Notes under the pieces: model-generated | What the model was told of the DNA's origin: nothing | The model's input: only the letters and a program-made list of their open reading frames with translations | Database searches by the model: none | In this document: piece after piece, positions 61,790-64,000 of the stretch | Position numbering within the stretch: the stretch's first letter is position 1 | Layout: each line of letters begins with the position of its first letter | Position numbers and translations under genes: made by a program | Source of the DNA: JAPYTK01 sp964401935 | GTDB taxonomy: Bacteria; Myxococcota_A; Polyangia; Polyangiales; Polyangiaceae | Assembly (NCBI GenBank): GCA_964401935.1 | Contig: CAYOAL010000014.1 | Location: forward strand, 51,191-115,190 | DNA: 64,000 nt | Reading direction: 5' to 3'

Positions 61790-63190
61790 ATGGCACGACA
61801 GACACAATCCATCCCAGAGGGGCGCACGCGGCTTCCGCCGAGCTCTCCTCCGAGGCGTGTCGCTGCGCGCCAGGCCGCGATGAGCGCCGATCCCCTCGAC
61901 GCCTATCTGATCGACCTGCGCGAAGCCGTTCAGCTCTCTCGTGAAGACGAGCTCGAGCTGGTACAGACCATCGACACGTCGTGGCGGGCCGCATTCGATC
62001 ACATCGTGAACGCCGGCGTGGCCCTCGCCGAGCTCGTCGAGCTCGCGGAGCGGCTGCAGACGGGCAAGCTCTCCTCGGTCGAGCTCGCCCACGACGCGCG
62101 CGAAGAACACGAGGCGCAGCCCGTCGTGGCGGCGGTGCTCGAGGCTGCCGAAGGTGAAACGCGAGCGTCCGACGCGCGGGAGCTGCTGCGTTCGCGCGCG
62201 GTCTCGGGCCCACGGCGCACCAAGCTGCGCAAAGATCTCGCCGCCGCGCTCTCCTTGCGTCGCGTGCGCTTGTCCGCGCTCAACCTGCGTCGCGAACACT
62301 ACGGACCCATGGTCGAGCGTGTGGTCGCGCTGCTCGAACAGCTCCACGCGCTCGAGCAGGCCGGTGCGCGCGGTGATCGCGAGGCGCAGTGCGAGGCGCG
62401 CGAGGTGGGGCGCGAGCTTGGCATCACGTCCACGCTCGGGCGCAGCCTCGCCGAGCGGGTCCGCGAGGAAGTCGCGGTCGCCGAGGTCGCCAAGACCAAG
62501 CTGGTCACCGCCAACCTTCGGCTCGTCGTGTCGTTCGCCAAGAAGTACGCCGGTCGCGGCGTGGCGCTCGGCGATCTCATCCAGGATGGGAACATCAGCC
62601 TCATGCGCGCGGTGGACAAGTTCGACTATCGGGTCGGCACCAAGTTCTCCACCTACGCGGCGTGGTGGTTGCGGCAGGCGATGCAGCGGGCGGTGATCAG
62701 TCACGGACGCACGGTGCGCTTGCCTGTCCACGTGGCCGCCTCGAGGGCTCGCGCCGCCCGCAAGAGCCACGAGATGACCCAGCACCTCGGCCGCGCGCCC
62801 GACTCACTCGAGCTCGCGGTCGAGCTCGGGGAGTCGGTGGATCGTGTGCGCGAGACGTTGGAGGCGGGTCGCGTCGCCATCTCCATCGACGAGCCCATCA
62901 GCGACGACGGGCGCTTGAAGCTCTCCGACGTGATGGCCGACGACAAGCTGCGCAGCCCCGATGAAGCGGTGTTCGACGAACAACGCCGGGAGCACGCGGC
63001 GGAGGCGCTCGCGAAGCTCACCCCGCGTGAGCAGCGCATCCTGCGGCTGCGTTTCGGCATGGACGGCGCTCGGCCGCACACGCTGAGCGAGATCGGCAAG
63101 CAGCTCAACCTCACGCGCGAGCGGATCCGTCAGATCGAGGCGGGGGCGCTGCGCAAGCTGAAGCGCGTGATGACCGTGCAAGTGATGTGA
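61790..63190 (+). CDS. sigma-70-family RNA polymerase sigma factor (group 2-like)
   Basis: 466 residues from ATG 61790; a start at the Met of MSADPLDAYL, 35 residues later, is also plausible. Region 1.2: DPLDAYLIDLREAVQLSREDELEL. A non-conserved helical region (about 60-210) follows. Region 2: LVTANLRLVVSFAKKYAGRGVALGDLIQDGNISLMRAVDKFDYRVGTKFSTYAAWWLRQAM, strongly conserved. Regions 3 and 4: RLPVHV, LTPREQRILRLRFGMDG and TLSEIGKQLNLTRERIRQIEAGALRKLK (helix-turn-helix for the -35 box). It resembles the housekeeping sigma factors but lacks a long acidic region 1.1, so it is probably an alternative (group 2) factor. The sigma-54-type promoter suggests a regulatory cascade. Confidence 0.92.
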   Translation: MARQTQSIPEGRTRLPPSSPPRRVAARQAAMSADPLDAYLIDLREAVQLSREDELELVQTIDTSWRAAFDHIVNAGVALAELVELAERLQTGKLSSVELAHDAREEHEAQPVVAAVLEAAEGETRASDARELLRSRAVSGPRRTKLRKDLAAALSLRRVRLSALNLRREHYGPMVERVVALLEQLHALEQAGARGDREAQCEAREVGRELGITSTLGRSLAERVREEVAVAEVAKTKLVTANLRLVVSFAKKYAGRGVALGDLIQDGNISLMRAVDKFDYRVGTKFSTYAAWWLRQAMQRAVISHGRTVRLPVHVAASRARAARKSHEMTQHLGRAPDSLELAVELGESVDRVRETLEAGRVAISIDEPISDDGRLKLSDVMADDKLRSPDEAVFDEQRREHAAEALAKLTPREQRILRLRFGMDGARPHTLSEIGKQLNLTRERIRQIEAGALRKLKRVMTVQVM

Positions 63191-63379
63191 GGCGATGCCC
63201 GCACCGGCGGCCTTCGGCGGTTCATCACTTCCTCCGCGAGGGCCGCGGTGCGCGGCTCTCGCGCCCGGGGGGCTCGCCAGCGTGGACGATGAGCGCATCA
63301 AACCGCGTCCCTTTGGCCGTTCGGTGGCGATCGCGGAGATGGGTTGGGTCTGGTCGGCACCCGCAGTAAGGTGGGCTCC

Positions 63380-63901
63380 ATGTCTCGAGTGAGACGCGTT
63401 GGCTCCCCGAAGCTAGGGGAACACAAAGGCCACACCAGCCTCGAGCAGCGCTTTTTGTTCCCTGGACAGACCTACGAGCGGCTCGCGAAGGCGCTGTGGA
63501 CGCGCCCGCTGGTGGGCCCTGGCGGACTCTTTGGCACCAAGGGCCGGGAGGGCCAAGACACGCCGAAGGGGCGCCTGGTGCGCGACTTCTCCCCGGCCCC
63601 GACGGTGCGCTACGACATCCGCATCCGGCGTGAGACCGAGAGCCTCTTCACCGTCAACTTCAGCCAGCCCGATCGCGAGGTGCCCTATCTCGATGGCGAC
63701 GCGGTGTGGATGCTCTACGAGGATCCCACCGGCGATGGGGCGTTGCTCGTCGAGCACATCAACGATCGTCAGGCCCTCGAGTGGCGCGCTGCGCCTCTCA
63801 CCGGCAAGAAGGCGTCCCTCAGGCGCTGGTGCTTCTTTCGTTTCGGCCACGCCCAGGTCATGGACGAAGTGACCGCCAACCTCGCGCGCCTCGCCTTCTA
63901 G
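63380..63901 (+). CDS. small protein of unknown function
   Basis: 173 residues from ATG 63380, the frame opening 12 codons earlier. Basic N-terminus (MSRVRRVGSPKLGEHKGH), then a beta-rich section (VRYDIRIRRETESLFTVNF, YLDGDAVWMLYEDPTGDGALLVEHI) and RRWCFFRFGHAQVM. No signal peptide and no recognised motif. It stands alone 190 bases after the sigma factor. Confidence 0.6.
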   Translation: MSRVRRVGSPKLGEHKGHTSLEQRFLFPGQTYERLAKALWTRPLVGPGGLFGTKGREGQDTPKGRLVRDFSPAPTVRYDIRIRRETESLFTVNFSQPDREVPYLDGDAVWMLYEDPTGDGALLVEHINDRQALEWRAAPLTGKKASLRRWCFFRFGHAQVMDEVTANLARLAF

Positions 63902-63912
63902 CCGCCAGGTCC

Positions 63913-64000
63913 TCACCGCCGACGCATCCGCGCCGGGTCGCGCGGGGGCGGCTCGAGCGGCGCCCTCGTCGCGGAGCCGCTCGGCGCGCAGGGGCGGGTC
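63913..64000 (-). CDS. possible C-terminal end of a minus-strand gene (cut by window edge)
   Basis: One minus-strand frame is open from the edge and stops at TGA (complement of 63913-63915), ending RDPARMRRR. Proline/arginine-rich and short; only the open frame and convergent position support it. Confidence 0.25.
   Translation of the reverse strand, partial: TRPCAPSGSATRAPLEPPPRDPARMRRR

Noticed and set aside
1..64000. tRNA, rRNA, CRISPR, insertion sequences, prophage
   Set aside because: No tRNA-like cloverleaf with a GGTTCRA loop outside genes, no direct-repeat array with spacers, no transposase or integrase and no phage genes were seen. Absence is by eye only.

Overview
The window (64 kb, very GC-rich, dense coding on both strands) looks like the chromosome of a myxobacterium, most likely of the Sorangium/Polyangium side. 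The evidence is the mix of genes: many lipoproteins with Gly/Ala/Ser/Thr-rich linkers after the lipobox, a Myxococcus-type Cys-rich repeat (CGDG..N.GEQCDDGN), a MYXO-CTERM-like tail on a trypsin-like protease, two eukaryote-like Ser/Thr kinases and a PP2C phosphatase, a caspase-like protein, a very long TPR protein, and three near-consensus sigma-54 promoters. I saw no rRNA, tRNA, CRISPR, insertion sequence or prophage. One assembly gap of exactly 100 N lies at 41640-41739.

Layout. 1-5.7 kb: end of an unknown gene, a lipoprotein, a 5'-truncated quinone-oxidoreductase-like gene, a PlsC-type acyltransferase, a membrane protein and an NMT1-like substrate-binding protein. 5.8-8.8 kb: a translationally coupled trio in which a TonB-dependent receptor sits between two related Cys-rich lipoproteins, with a perfect 16-bp palindrome in the divergent promoter. 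8.8-13.9 kb: CitE-like lyase, crotonase, Prx5-type peroxiredoxin, a small unknown protein and a membrane Ser/Thr kinase. 13.9-23.2 kb (minus strand): a probable exopolysaccharide operon of an NRPS-like A-T-TE protein (Asp-type specificity code), a deacetylase-like protein, an alkaline-phosphatase-superfamily protein, a glycosyltransferase, an AlgD-like GDP-mannose 6-dehydrogenase (apparently started at an ATC codon) and a STAND-like ATPase. 23.3-38.5 kb: caspase-like protein, DsbA-like protein, a second kinase, surface lipoproteins (beta-propeller, RCC1), PP2C phosphatase, HtrA-like protease and an O-antigen-ligase/TPR protein.

39.8-45.9 kb is the highlight: an undescribed lasso-peptide gene cluster. 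On the minus strand B2 (leader peptidase), C (lasso cyclase), A (67-aa precursor) and K (HPr-kinase-like) are tightly coupled; the ABC exporter D is divergent and a nucleotidyltransferase (N) converges on K. The precursor has the full YxxPxLxxxGxxxxxT recognition motif followed by an 18-residue core, GPGGSVQDVFGGDSYSKA, predicted to form a Gly1-Asp8 ring. The leader-binding PqqD-like B1 protein is not in the cluster but 11 kb away at 55.4 kb. The kinase N-terminus contains an (AAATP)n repeat, and the assembly gap lies inside it.

46-64 kb: Cys-rich lipoprotein, YkgJ-type metal-cluster protein, TerB-like protein, a three-gene overlapping operon of two DUF4139-like proteins plus a HExxH enzyme, a secreted protein, the trypsin-like protease, PqqD/B1, the 1911-residue TPR protein, a sigma-70-family factor behind a sigma-54-type promoter, and a small unknown protein.
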